A stretch of DNA of 64,000 nucleotides, taken from the NCBI GenBank assembly GCA_944474755.1, contig OX104117.1, positions 69,865,522-69,929,521 on the forward strand, written 5' to 3'. The position numbers and the translations under genes were made by a program. Shown here in pieces: positions 43,177 to 54,750 of this stretch. Below the pieces are notes generated by a model that saw only the letters and a program-made list of their open reading frames with translations, made no database searches and was not told the DNA's origin. This DNA comes from Limnoperna fortunei (taxonomy: Eukaryota; Mollusca; Bivalvia; Mytilida; Modiolidae). Each line of letters begins with the position of its first letter. The stretch's first letter is position 1.

Positions 43177-44773
43177 CCTATGTGAAATAATAAATTCTTC
43201 CTTCGTTATGACAAAAAAGTTTACAAATAGGTGTGCTATTTCCTTATACAGTCAACACGAAGACAATAAATACGTTATCTTTTCTTTACAGCAAAAACAT
43301 ATTGGAGTAGTTTCAAAAAGGAAGCAGACCGGAAAATACGTGTTGATTTTGACATACAATATAACATAATAAATTATAGTAAAGCGAATGTTTAAATTTA
43401 AAAATACTTACTGTGTCACAGTTCAATGGATGTTTATAAATAAAAGTAATATTTTTAAATATTTATATTCATAGTACAATATATAGTATCAGAACAGAAA
43501 ATTGTCACAAAGATAATTAAATGTCACCATTTGGACTCTCAATGTACAAGAGGTTTTTCTATTTAATAAATATAAACATTATGTTATACCTGAACACGAA
43601 GATACTATGATAACTGTTTCTATGGATACTTACAGTAACTACGTTTAGTTACGTTTAACTAGATTTACTTTCGATGATAATGCTACATTGATAACATAAT
43701 TTATGGATTTTCGTAACAATGCCTATGGATTTTTAAAGGTAACTTTTGTGTTTTTATCGATTTGACATACTTCTCGCAGGAAAAATAATATTGTGTAATA
43801 AAACAGCGTAGTGATTTTATTTATAGTGATAGATGTAATACCTATAATTAAATGACGCGTATTGAATATTTCAGGTCTACTCTAACCTACAGCCTTATTT
43901 TTATATGGAAATGATACAATCTGAAAATTGTAACTTTTTATTTCCGTAAGCAAGATTTCAGACTAGGTGTGCACTTTCTTACGGCCGCGGAGTCTTGAAC
44001 CGCTAACGGTACTTTACTCTATATATAACATTAAGTCATAAAATCTGATTCGTTTTTCTTAAGTCATGATTTTTTTCAAATGGAGCTCGACGTGCATCCA
44101 TTGCAACCACTTAAATGGCGTAGCTTCCTTTACGCACAAATGTTTTTCCTTGCACTTTTTTGATAAAAAACAACAAATTAGACATCGTCGATATTAGGAA
44201 TATTTACCGTTTTCGGGGCCATGATTGAAGTCCTAGCTGTTTAGTTAACATGACACCTGAAATTATCGACCTTTTAATTTGAGACTTAGTACATGACATG
44301 ACATGTGACATAGTAGCATTCTTCGCGGGGATGGACAGATGGCAAAGCCTATAAAATATGACAGACATTAATAAATAAAGACATCTACTATTCTGTCTAC
44401 GCAGTTCTCTCTGTATACTTAAAACTATGTCCTTTAGGACAGTTACATCCCAGCTTTCTTTTAGCGCAATGTGTAGGATTAAAACATACCATCGGTCATC
44501 CATGATCCAAGACACACTACTCTTGGCGCCACTGCGTGTTTGTTCATAGAGAAATTTAGGTTAACATAGGGTAATGAGATCATTTGCAGTAGTGAAGTAT
44601 CTATATTTATGGACTTAAAGAAATGTCTACAAATGCAAACAACCAATATCTGGAAGACCAAACAAGTTAATAGATTTAATATATAGCGAAGCTGTTTTCT
44701 GTCTTTTTTCAACCGGATTACACTTAATTCTGTAAGACTGACCACTGCTAACTAGAGGTCACACTTCATTTTT

Positions 44774-44909
44774 CAGTTTTCCTACTGCAGGTCGGGGATT
44801 TTCTCCGGCTACTCCGACTTCCTCACCGAATAAAAACTGAATGCCAGGATATAGCTGAAAATTGCTGAAAGTGGCGTTAAACACCATTCAAACAAACAAA
44901 CAAAAAAAA
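44774..44909 (+). repeat. 5'-truncated SINE with 11-bp target duplication
   Basis: Begins CAGTTTTCCTACTGCAGG and ends GGCGTTAAACACCATTC plus CAAACAAACAAA. ACTTCATTTTT lies on both sides (44763-44773 and 44910-44920). Copy A near 36175 has the site without the SINE. Confidence 0.9.
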
Positions 44910-45045
44910 ACTTCATTTTTAATTCATTTAAAGGGCTATAAACGTGATATCATTTTGACTATTTTTAATTGATATTCGCGAAGCTTGCCGGGGCTTCACT
45001 CCCTTAGACCCACACCAGGGACCTACCCTGGATCCTATAGAGGCC

Positions 45046-45284
45046 TTAAACCTTTCAGTGTCACAGTGAATCTTTTTTTTTAAGTGGTTGCGTGCGAAGC
45101 GACGTTTTTTGTCGTTTGCCGGCTGCATGCCGATATGCTCCATTGATTGAATTGTTGCTAAACGTAAAGCAGTATTTGAGCTTAATTTATATTGAGAACA
45201 TGTTAACAAATTAAAATCGATCATTGATTAGACTAAATTACATATAATTTTAATAAAAACTGTCAATAAAATTATAGAGAGTTG
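45046..45284. other. Intergenic, no gene seen
   Basis: A 98-codon minus ORF (44928-45224) lies across the duplication end and shows no motif. Confidence 0.4.
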
Positions 45285-45445
45285 GATAGGGACGGAGAAT
45301 ATTTTTTATTCTGGTAAGGGAACGCTGCTCTTTGGCAGTAAACTTGCAATCCTTGTCAATTAAGTTTATAGTCGAGCACGTCATGCTCGAACTCACAACC
45401 CCAAGTGTCGACAGATCAGTTATTATTTGTCGATAGCGAACTAAA
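45285..45445 (-). repeat. SINE, strongly diverged
   Basis: The block AACTTAATTGACAAGG and tRNA-like GTTCGAGCATGACG can be recognised. Head and tail are eroded. Confidence 0.55.
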
Positions 45446-45491
45446 AAAAGACCATTCGGTAACCAAGGCTCGATCAATGATTTATTTAAGA

Positions 45492-45756
45492 TGTTTGTTT
45501 GTTTGTTTGATGGTGTTTTACGCCAATTTCAGCAATTTTTCAGCTATATCATGGCGTCCAGTTTTTATTGGGGAGGAAGCCGGAGTACCCGGAGAAAACC
45601 CCCGACCTGCGGTAGGAAAACTGGCAATCCTTGTCAATTAAGATTGGAGTCGAGACACACTGCCTGCAGTGAGAATCGAACCCGCATTCTCAGTGTTGAC
45701 AGACCACGTGATCAATAGTAGACGAACTACCTTGACCATTCGGCCACCGAGGCCCC
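45492..45756 (-). repeat. SINE, full length with 12-bp target duplication
   Basis: Minus-strand head GGGGCCTCGGTGGCCGAATG with A-box, B-box GGGTTCGATTCTC, core, and tail of CAAACAAACAAAC. ATTTATTTAAGA flanks it (45480-45491 and 45757-45768). Confidence 0.95.
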
Positions 45757-45768
45757 ATTTATTTAAGA

Positions 45769-46019
45769 AACATGAAAGATAATTGGAAGCGGGCTCTATG
45801 CAAATTAGAACATGGTCAGACCTTATATTTGTCAATATATGTTATACCGATCCATAGCCATATATAAGGTCTCACTAAGTTTTAATTATCATAGAGCCCG
45901 ACTGCAATAATCACAAACAAACAAAAAACCCACATCTTGTAATATAATTATGTCTATAAAGTTCAAGTTCACGCAATAGAGTTGTTGGACTTCAAAAGCA
46001 TATTAATTGTCTTCCAATA
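45769..46019. other. Intergenic, no feature seen
   Basis: Nothing supportable. Confidence 0.4.
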
Positions 46020-47010
46020 TAGTTTACTATTAGGTAGTCTTCATCTCATCTAGATTAGCGTTGATGCTTTCATAAAAACGCTTACGAGTTTGTTTTTTTA
46101 ATTTGTTAACCTTGTTACGGTGGGCTTTATACTTGTGCTCAGAATACTTGTTTTTCTTACGTAAGTACTGTGTATATTGTGTGAAGACGATCGCGTTTAC
46201 GCATCTCCCTTCTTAACTCAAGAGTCAAACGAGACTTTGTCGCTGCTACGTATGGTAACTTCTTTCGTAGGGATACAATTGCTTTCTGTATTTAAGAATT
46301 TTTCGGATTTTGCACACCCATTATTAACATAGCTTTCTGACTTTATCAACAACTGCCAGTCGAGCTCGCTTATTCGCTCTTCATAAGTAAATATTCGCCC
46401 TTCTTAGACTCCCAGATTGACTTGTTGAAGGTTTTTGCGTTTTTGTAAGCATTGTCGATGAAAACATAAGTTCCGTCATGGTCGCTTATGTCCCTGTCTA
46501 CCGGCAAAGTATCACACTCAATTACACGTACCGAGTCGGTCACGAAAATTGGGTCTAATACAAACGATAAGCCTGTTCAACCGTGTAGGGTTTGAAATAA
46601 AATTTAAGAGCCCGTTAAAAAAAGTATATCTTATCGAATGCGGAAGATCTCTAAGTTTTTATTCAAATCGCCTAGACAAATAATAGTGTTGCTTTTGTCT
46701 AATGCTCTTTGAAGCATCTCTTCAAACATCTGACAAAAGTATACAGGAACCTATTTGTTCAGATCTATAATTGATATTTATCAGTATAGATTGAATTTTT
46801 GTTTTCAACTCAAACCACATACTTTCAATATTTTTATTTACCAAGATCGACCGTCTGGTAATACGTATACCACTCTTGTAGTACATAATAATTACACCTC
46901 CCTTTTCATTTCGATCACGTGGAAAAAAAATACGTGGAATAACATAATAGAATCTTCCAGACCACTGTCCGAAACTACCAAATATATAATTAAATATGAA
47001 TTGCGACACT
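46020..47010 (-). pseudogene. LINE endonuclease fragment
   Basis: 46722-47009 reads RDRNEKGGVIIMYYKSGIRI and IESMWFELKTKIQSILI, an APE-type endonuclease of a Jockey/CR1-like LINE. Further down the minus strand come TIICLGDLNKNLE (D-x-N motif) and, in another frame, DRDISDHDGTYVFI (SDH motif). A basic connector (KYKAHRNKVNKLKKQ) closes the fragment near 46040. No RT follows. Several frameshifts. Confidence 0.8.
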
Positions 47011-47405
47011 GATTTAGCAAATTTCCATGAAGTTCATCACGCGATATCCGCCTCCAAAATATGGACATTACCTAAAACATCTGCAGAACTAAATTGCGCT
47101 TTCTATGTATAAAAAATATTGTTAGACAATACCATGCCAAGCTTTTTGCCTATTTCTTTTTATTTCTTAAAAACTAGCAGCATTGATTACTTAACCGGTA
47201 ATGTGCACTTGAATACAACAGACTTTAACTGCACTGATATACTTTTTTCACTGTTAAACTGTCCATTACATGTATGTATTTATGTCATATAATGTTCTCA
47301 TTAATCTCTGTATAACATGATATACACATATTGATTGATTGATTGATATAATATTTTGTCAAGGTTACATACTGCAAAACTTGCAGCAAATATGTGTTGT
47401 CTAAA
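47011..47405. other. Intergenic, no feature seen
   Basis: AT-rich, with an ATTG tetranucleotide run near 47333-47348. Confidence 0.4.
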
Positions 47406-47540
47406 CTTCGAATTTGAAGCCACAGCTACAAAAGCCACCCTATTAGGATTCCCGCAGTACAATAAGCCATTTGAATTGCATATTGATGCTTCGATGCTGG
47501 GACTTGGTGCTGTGTTTCGAATTTCACAATGGCCCTAAGT
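47406..47540 (+). pseudogene. Ty3/gypsy pol relic (RT/RNase H junction)
   Basis: ATKATLLGFPQYNKPFELHI continues with DASMLGLGAVF, the start of a gypsy-type RNase H. Only about 40 codons remain. Confidence 0.75.
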
Positions 47541-47764
47541 TGTTGTAGAGCAATTAAAACATGCAAAATTCTATTCATGTAATAATATACTATTAATGAC
47601 TTTGATACAGGTCGCTATCAAGATTTATCAGCCAGAGAAAAGGATATATTATACATTTGATATTGATTTGCTGATAATCCTGAAATTCCAGTTTCATCGC
47701 ATTTCAAATATTGAGAAGAGTTTAAAAATAAATTAACAATTTTATTCTTTCATTTTTAACAGTA

Positions 47765-48132
47765 TATATTTTCACCTTTGGAGAAAAGATCGAACAACTA
47801 ATGGTGGCGGTCTTGCTTTGTATTTAAGATCTGATTTTGCCTGTGATCGAAAGAAAGACCTTGAATGTGAGACAATTGAATCAATATCAGTTGAAATTTC
47901 CATAAACGACAAAAAGTGGCTGATATCTGGACTGTACAGACCACAAACTATCACGGACAATGTTTTCTCAAATGATTTCATTAAAACATATGATACAATT
48001 TCTGTAAGATATGACCATATTATGCTTTTAGGTGACTTAAATTATGATTTATTAACAGCAAACTTTTTAAATTATAAGACAAAAGAAAATAAAATTCCAG
48101 ATGTAATTTTTGAATATAATTCTAATCTTTAA
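47765..48132 (+). pseudogene. CR1/Jockey-like LINE, endonuclease remnant
   Basis: RKDRTTNGGGLALYLRSDF, then LISGLYRPQT and HIMLLGDLNYDLL (D-x-N motif). The N-terminal motifs and the final SDH are missing. Confidence 0.8.
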
Positions 48133-48880
48133 CAATGAACAATTAAATGTTGCTTACGCCGTCATAACCGTTCATTCCTTATACATTGAACTATAAATAT
48201 TGATTTTTGATTGTACAGGTATCACATACATTGGCTGTATAAAGATCACCTTATTTTTTATTCCATAATACGGAATGTGCCTCTTGCACGATATGTGAGG
48301 TAAGCTAAGTGTATTTGTGTTTTTATGCTTGGCTTATGCTTGTAATATTTGTTGCTTTACGCTATTAATATGCTTATTATGCTAACCGATATTTAGCTAT
48401 GCTTTAAAGCAATTTGTATTGTCATATATTTATTTTGAATACAACTGTTATAGCGTGTATAACAAGGATATATTCGGTAAACACCAGTTCAAAGTCTTTG
48501 TCTTTAATTGAATCTTCATCTAACAAGAGTAGATATGAACTCGGTGTACTTGAATTTTTATATTGTTACATGTATATATTACATACGATCACCAAGTTTG
48601 CATATGATCGCTTTTATGAGCTTTTACTATTAGCAAGATCTAATTATCGTTCTTGTGTTATATTATGATTATTTGTATTTTACAGGGCATTTATTTATTC
48701 TGTTATATGTGAATAAAATATCGAACCTTGGATATAGTTTGTGTTTTATACCAGTAAAGACACGACTTCTACAGTTACAACTATAATTGACCAACACATC
48801 CCCATGAAAAACGAAAAAACTAACAAAAACAAGCACCATTTATGAACCACCAGCTACGACATGCCATAAACAAAAAATAA

Positions 48881-50734
48881 ATGCTTCACAACAAGTATTT
48901 AAAAACCAAATCAAAGGTAAATTGGGAATATTACAGAATACAACGCAACTATGTTTATAAATTAAAAAGACAATCAATTCGTCACTACTTTATTGAACGC
49001 TGTTTTGGGGGTCCCAAGCAAAAAGATTTCTGGCCTACAATAAAGCCTTTTTTGACAAAGGTAGTTTTTTGAAAATAATATTGTATTATGTAATGAAAAT
49101 CAAATTATAAATAACCAATCTAATGTTGCAAAAATTTAGCTAAAGATATTAGAAACGGGAACTGCCAGCCAGATAATAACCACCCAAGTATAGCAGCAAT
49201 AGCTGAAATTGCAATATAAGAGGTAATTTTAATTTTGAACACATAGATTATGACTTTGTTGAAAAACAAATAAATAAGATAAATGTAAATAAGGCAACTG
49301 GAATAGACGGTATATCTGTAAAAATGTTAAAAATAGGTAAGCCTGCCTTGCTACAACCAATAACAAAACTTGTCAATAAGTCTATTGTAACATCAATATT
49401 TCACGATGCTCTTAAAAAGCTCAGGTTGTGCCACTTCACAAGAAAAAACTGCCAATTAGATTCTGGTAACTATAGACCAGTCAGTATTTTGCCGGCAGTG
49501 TCAAAAATCTTTGAGAGAGCCATCTACCAGTAGCTCATAGATTATTTTGAAAATATCTTTAATCCATTTTTGTCAGCTTTTAGACCTGGCTTTAGCTGTA
49601 ATACAGCATTGTTAAAAGTAATTGAAGATTGGAAAAAAGCTGTTGATGATAATAAATATGTCGCTGCTGTCCTGATGGATCTTTCAAAGGCATTTGACTG
49701 TCTTCCGCACGATTTACTATTGTTAAAATTGAAAGCCTATGGCTTAACTTGAGCTGCTATTAGTTTATTAAATAGTTATTTGTCAAACAGATCTCAATGT
49801 GTTAAAGTTGGTTCAGTTCTTAGCACTTGGCAAAATATTTATAAGGGTGTCCCCCAAGGCTCTATCCTTGGTCTTTTTCTATTTTATATTTTTCTAAATG
49901 ACATATTTTGTTTTGTTAAAGAAAGTACACTGTACAATTATGCGGATGATAATACATTGTCACACTCAGACTCAAACATTGAAGGATTAGTCAAAACTTT
50001 GGAAAATGAAAGTGCTGTTTTAATCGATTGGTTTTCGAATAATCAAATGAAGGCTAATCCGGAAAAATAACAGGCAATTGCCATTGGGAAAAAACTAAAT
50101 CTAGGGGTCTAAAATTCAATTTGGATGGGAATGAAATTTCATGTAAGGATGAAGTTACTCTCCTAGGTGTGACAATCGACTATCAATTAAAGTTTGATAC
50201 ACATATTTCAAATATTTGTAAAAAGGCATCAAGGCAGTCAAACGTATTAAAACGCATTTGAAATTTTTTTATCAAAATTGCGAAGGTATACAATTTATTA
50301 TTCATTAATTATGTCCAATATTAATTACTGTCCGGTTGTTTGGCATTTCTGTGGGGAAAATAATACAAAAAAGATGGCAAAAATACAAGAACGTGCCTTG
50401 CGCTTTATCTATGAACAATACGATTGTAATTATGAGGAACTTATTAAAATCAGGCTTACCTACCCTTAAAATAAGACGTTTACGAACAATTGCATACCTA
50501 CATGATGTAATTACTTTAAAACAATCTCATTATTCTTTTAGAAAGGACAATCTGGTTGAGATACCTCAGGTAAGGACTACAGGATGTGGACTTCACTCAG
50601 TAAGGTATGCTGGAGCCACACTCCGGAATGAGTTGCCAAATGAGATACGTTTACAGACAAACATTAACCAGTTCAAGAGTCTGATTAATAACTGGAATGG
50701 CAACTCTTGCAGATGTGGCTCATGCAAATCTTAA
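48881..50734 (+). pseudogene. CR1/Jockey-like LINE, reverse transcriptase
   Basis: The connector (48881-49072, KQKDFWPTIKPFL) is followed by NYRPVSILPAVSKIFERAI, VLMDLSKAFDCLPHDLLLL (motif A Asp kept), GVPQGSILGLFLFYIFLND (motif B), YNYADDNTLS (motif C), and the C-terminal ISNICKKASRQSNV with GCGLHSVRYAGATLRNELP. In-frame stops occur after SKIFERAIYQ, after KLKAYGLT and after KANPEK, with a frameshift near 50400. Confidence 0.88.
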
Positions 50735-51484
50735 TCCTGTATTTCCTATTTATATTCGGCTTTTTGTGCTTATGTGCTGTACTTCAGAGTTTTTTATGTA
50801 CTGTGCTTCAAATTTTAGGCTTGTGTATGTCCTAGTGCATATAAATATCTTTACATATTGATTTTAATTCCAGATAATTGTGCTTTTTATATTCTAACTC
50901 TGTTCTGGATTTTATGCTTTATTCCTGTTTTCTTTGTAAGTGTTGTGCTTAGTGCTAATGCATGTCTTACCTATTGCTTATGCATGTCTGGTCTTTTAAT
51001 TGTGCTTTATTACATGCAAGCTTAGTTTTATATAGTTTTATATATATCGAGTAGGTTTTATGTGTCTCTTTGTGTGTTAAATGTACTGTGTTCTGTACTT
51101 ACTTACATGCTAACATAGTATGTTTTATGTGTCTAAGTGTGATTAATATGTATTGTTGTATCATGTATGTTGTTATTGTTTGTCGGTTAAAAGCTCTACA
51201 GAGCTTATGTTGCTTGTATTTATAACCCGACTTCAAATAAAGTGTTCTATGTCTATGTTCTATTTCTATGTTCTTATAATTACAGATGAATAAATTCATG
51301 ACCATTAAAATTGAAATTTATTGTCATATTGGAACAGTCATATAAAAACAGACTTGAACTGGTGTCTTCAACCTATGCCAACATTTAAACAAGTGTGGAC
51401 ACAGAAAAACGTCTCGCCTGCATTCCGCATCAGTAACGAAAATAAATTTCGTCATAAGCATTACGTAAATAGCATTAAATATCA

Positions 51485-53480
51485 GCAGTGGCCTGTATAC
51501 AAAATATTGTCACCATACCCTGCATAGTTACAGGGGAACAGCCGTAACCCAAAAACTTTAACGGTCGCTGGACCGTGAAATTGAGGTCAAGGTCAGGTGG
51601 AACCTACCAGACAGTCATGTACTATTCATCAGCAACCTATATACCAAATATTGTCATCCTACCATGCGTAGTTACAGAGGAACTATCGTAACCCAAAAAC
51701 TTTAATGTAGTCGCTGGACCGTGAAATTGAGGTCAAGGTCAGGTGACACCTACCAGACAGTCATGTACTAGTCATCAGCAACCTATACACCAAATATTGT
51801 CATCCTACCATGTGTAGTTACAGAGGAACTGTCGTAACCCAAAAACTTTAACGTAGTCGCTGGACCGTGAAATTGAGGTCAAGGTCAGGTGACACCTACC
51901 AGACAGTCATGTACTAGTCATCAGCAACCTATACATCCTACCATGCATAGTTACAGAGGAACTGTCGTAACCCCAAAACTTTAATGTAGTCGCTGGACCG
52001 TGAAATTGAGGTCAAGGTCAGGTGACACCTACCAGACAGTCATGTACTAGTCATCAGCAACCTATACACCAAATATTGTCATCCTACCATGCATAGTTAC
52101 AGAGGAACTGTCGTAACCCCAAAACTTTAACGTAGTCGCTGGACCGTGAAATTGAGGTCAAGGTCAGGTGACACCTACCAAACAGTCATGTACTAGATTT
52201 AAGCAACCTATACACCAAATATTGTCATCCTACCATGCGTAGTTACAGAGGAACTGTCGTAACCCCAAAACTTTAACGTAGTCGCTGGACCGTAAAATTG
52301 AGGTCAAGGTCAGGTGACACCTACCAGACAGTCATGTACTATTCATCAGCAACCTATATACCAAATATTGTCATCCTACCATGCGTAGTTACAGAGGAAC
52401 TATCGTAACCCAAAAACTTTAACGTAGTCGCTGGACCGTGAAATTGAGGTCAAGGTCAGGTGACACCTACCAGACAGTCATGTACTAGTCATCAGCAACC
52501 TATACACCAAATATTGTCATCCTACCATGTGTAGTTACAGAGGAACTGTCGTAACCCAAAAACTTTAACGTAGTCGCTGGACCGTGAAATTGAGGTCAAG
52601 GTCAGGTGACACCTACCAGACAGTCATGTACTAGTCATCAGCAACCTATACATCCTACCATGCATAGTTACAGAGGAACTGTCGTAACCCCAAAACTTTA
52701 ACGTAGTCGCTGGACCGTAAAATTGAGGTCAAGGTCAGGTGACACCTACCAGACAGTCATGTACTAGTCATCAGCAACCTATACACCAAATATTGTCATC
52801 CTACCATGCATAGTTACAGAGGAACTGTCGTAACCCCAAAACTTTAACGTAGTCGCTGGACCGTGAAATTGAGGTCAAGGTCAGGTGACACCTACCAAAC
52901 AGTCATGTACTAGATTTAAGCAACCTATACACCAAATATTGTCATCCTACCATGCGTAGTTACAGAGGAACTGTCGTAACCCCAAAACTTTAACGTAGTC
53001 GCTGGACCGTAAAATTGAGGTCAAGGTCAGGTGACACCTACCAGACAGTCATGTACTATTCATCAGCAACCTATACACCAAATATTGTCATCCTACCATG
53101 CATAGTTACAGAGGAACTGTCGTAACCCAAAAACTTTAACGTAGTCGCTGGACCGTGAAATTGAGGTCAAGGTCAGGTGACACCTACCAGACAGTCATGT
53201 ACTAGTCATCAGCAACCTATACACCAAATATTGTCATCCTACCATGCGTAGTTACAGAGGAACTGTCGTAACCCAAAAACTTTAACGTAGTCGCTGGACC
53301 GTGAAATTGAGGTCAAGGTCAGGTGACACCTACCAGACAGTCATGTACTAGTCATCAGCAACCTATACACCAAATATTGTCATCCTACTATGAGTAGTTA
53401 CAGAGGAACTGTCGTAACCCAAAATCTTTAACGTAGTCACTGGACCGTGAAATTGAGGTCAAGGTCAGGTGACAGGTGAC
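51485..53480. repeat. 146-bp tandem repeat array with 717-bp higher-order period
   Basis: The marker GACCGT recurs at 51571, 51717, 51863, 51996, 52142, 52288, 52434, 52580, 52713, 52859, 53005, 53151, 53297 and 53443. Spacing is 146 bp except two of 133 bp (units missing CACCAAATATTGTC). The two 133-bp units, and also the TAGATTTAAGC variant at 52194 and 52911, are 717 bp apart, so a five-unit block (4 x 146 + 133) was itself duplicated. Each unit has GAGGTCAAGGTCAGGTGACA. The first and last units are diverged. Confidence 0.96.
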
Positions 53481-53578
53481 TGACTGGCAAGTACTCATCA
53501 TAAGCTACCTCTGGACCAAATTTGATGGACCTAGGGCTTGGGCTTACAAAGATATGAAGCAAGATGTCAAGTGTTTAC

Positions 53579-53587
53579 GCCGCCGCC

Positions 53588-53618
<31 letters not shown>

Positions 53619-53619
53619 G
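53579..53619 (+). repeat. CCG/CCA microsatellite
   Basis: About 13 trinucleotide units with two interruptions, about 100 bp after the end of the 146-bp array. Confidence 0.95.
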
Positions 53620-53633
53620 ATTCCCATACATAT

Positions 53634-53669
53634 GTCTCGCCTCCAGCGACTTTCGTCGCACAGCGAGAC
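53634..53669. repeat. Nested hairpin
   Basis: GTCTCGC pairs with GCGAGAC. Inside, GCGAC pairs with GTCGC around TTTC. Position after the array and microsatellite suggests an element end. Confidence 0.7.
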
Positions 53670-53884
53670 AAAAATTTCTATTCAAGGAATGCAAACTTGT
53701 AGAATACAATAGATGTTTTTATAGTAATTAAACTATAAATTATAGGTAAATAACACGCAAAATTAGTGTATGAACACTTTTCACCAGAAATTTGTATTAA
53801 TACTGCTGATGTACGCGTACTTATGGAAAGCCGTAGTGAACCCCCGGAGTTACTAATTATTTTACATTGAATTTGCATTACATC

Positions 53885-54362
53885 AAAATAATCTCCGGAT
53901 TGTACAAATTCCGGAGATTATTAAAAAAACTTCGGCCGAAGTTTGTTATATTATCTTCGGCTTACAAAATAATTCCGAAGATTATTTTTCCATAACAATT
54001 ATAATCTCCGGCAAATAATCTTCGGCATGAAAATATCCGGATATGTTAAAACAAAATCTTCGCCGAAGTTTCTAATATTATCTTCGGCTTCCAAAATAAT
54101 TCCGACGATTATTTTTCAATAGAAATTAAAAATGTGTGGAAAATAATCTCCGGCATAAAAATCACCGGAGATATTGTTAGTGATTTTTCAAAACTACTAC
54201 AGATATTTTCGCCGGAGGAAATATTTCTTCGTGTACCATTTCAAAGGGTTGAACATTACAATCTTCGGAGTAGGTCAAGCCGGCCGAAGATAATATGAAG
54301 ATCAAAATCTCCGGGAACATCGTAATCTGCGGATGAACTTCATAATCTCCGGAGTAGGTCAA
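53885..54362. repeat. Cluster of CCGGAG and CTTCGG palindromes
   Basis: AATAATCTCCGGA pairs with TTCCGGAGATTATT. AACTTCGGCCGAAGTT is a perfect palindrome. AATCTTCGG/CCGAAGATT, CACCGGAGATATTG and others follow. A block of about 127 bp starting at the CTTCGGCCGAAG motif is repeated (53928 and 54055), with about 80% identity by eye. Confidence 0.85.
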
Positions 54363-54384
54363 GGGACCACAAGGGGTGTTTCTA

Positions 54385-54440
54385 CTAACCAATGAAATAA
54401 TTTGTTTCAGTTACTAACCAATGAAATAATTCGTTTCAGT
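54385..54440 (+). repeat. Short tandem duplication
   Basis: TACTAACCAATGAAATAATT plus [T/C]GTTTCAGT occurs twice in a row. Confidence 0.85.
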
Positions 54441-54672
54441 TACATCTTGTCGGTTCTCTAGTGTGTAATATTCACGTGGTAATATTGATACATCTTCATC
54501 TTGCCTCTTTTCTCGAGTGTAGGCTAATATTGACGAATTAGTCTATAAAGTAATTAAATAATATAGTATTTGTTTATTTTTAATATTTAAATACGCTATT
54601 TGTTGTTCATTTGCATAAAAATTTTGCGCTCAATTTGGTATGTGTTGACTCTACTTTCATTTTTTTCTCCAG

Positions 54673-54750
54673 ATCATACAACAGCTCAAGTGTTGAAGAC
54701 TGAAGAGGTGTACTAGAACTTGCTTGTTTGCAGTGCTCAGTTTAATACAA
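54673..54750 (+). other. Candidate 5' UTR exon, copy 1
   Basis: TTTTTTCTCCAG acceptor and ACAA|GTAGGT donor around 78 bp without a long ORF. It could be an upstream exon of the zinc-ribbon gene at 56871. Confidence 0.4.

Larger units (their letters stand above)
42410..45045. repeat. Segmental duplication, copy B
   Basis: Diverged partner of 34073-36325, enlarged by a 402-bp insertion (42459-42860), a CA microsatellite, an inverted duplication (43046-43130), a SINE (44774-44909) and a stretch near 44275-44620 not seen in A. Confidence 0.85.
47765..51273 (+). mobile_element. CR1/Jockey-like LINE, decayed
   Basis: The order is an endonuclease remnant, a connector, RT with YADD, a C-terminal part, and a 3' UTR ending CAAATAAAGTGTTCTATG and TCTATGTTC repeats. 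The part 48133-48880 is not readable as protein. Multiple stops. Different lineage from the 8.7-12.4 kb element. Ends approximate. Confidence 0.85.

Noticed and set aside
44204..45224. Three minus ORFs in segmental duplication copy B
   Set aside because: The aligned sequence in copy A has no equivalent open frames, so they are not conserved coding.
51485..53480. CRISPR-like array
   Set aside because: The whole 146-bp unit is conserved, with no unique spacers, in a eukaryotic context. It is a satellite or tandem core of an element.
53476..53712. Arg-rich plus ORF
   Set aside because: It is a translation of the CCG microsatellite.
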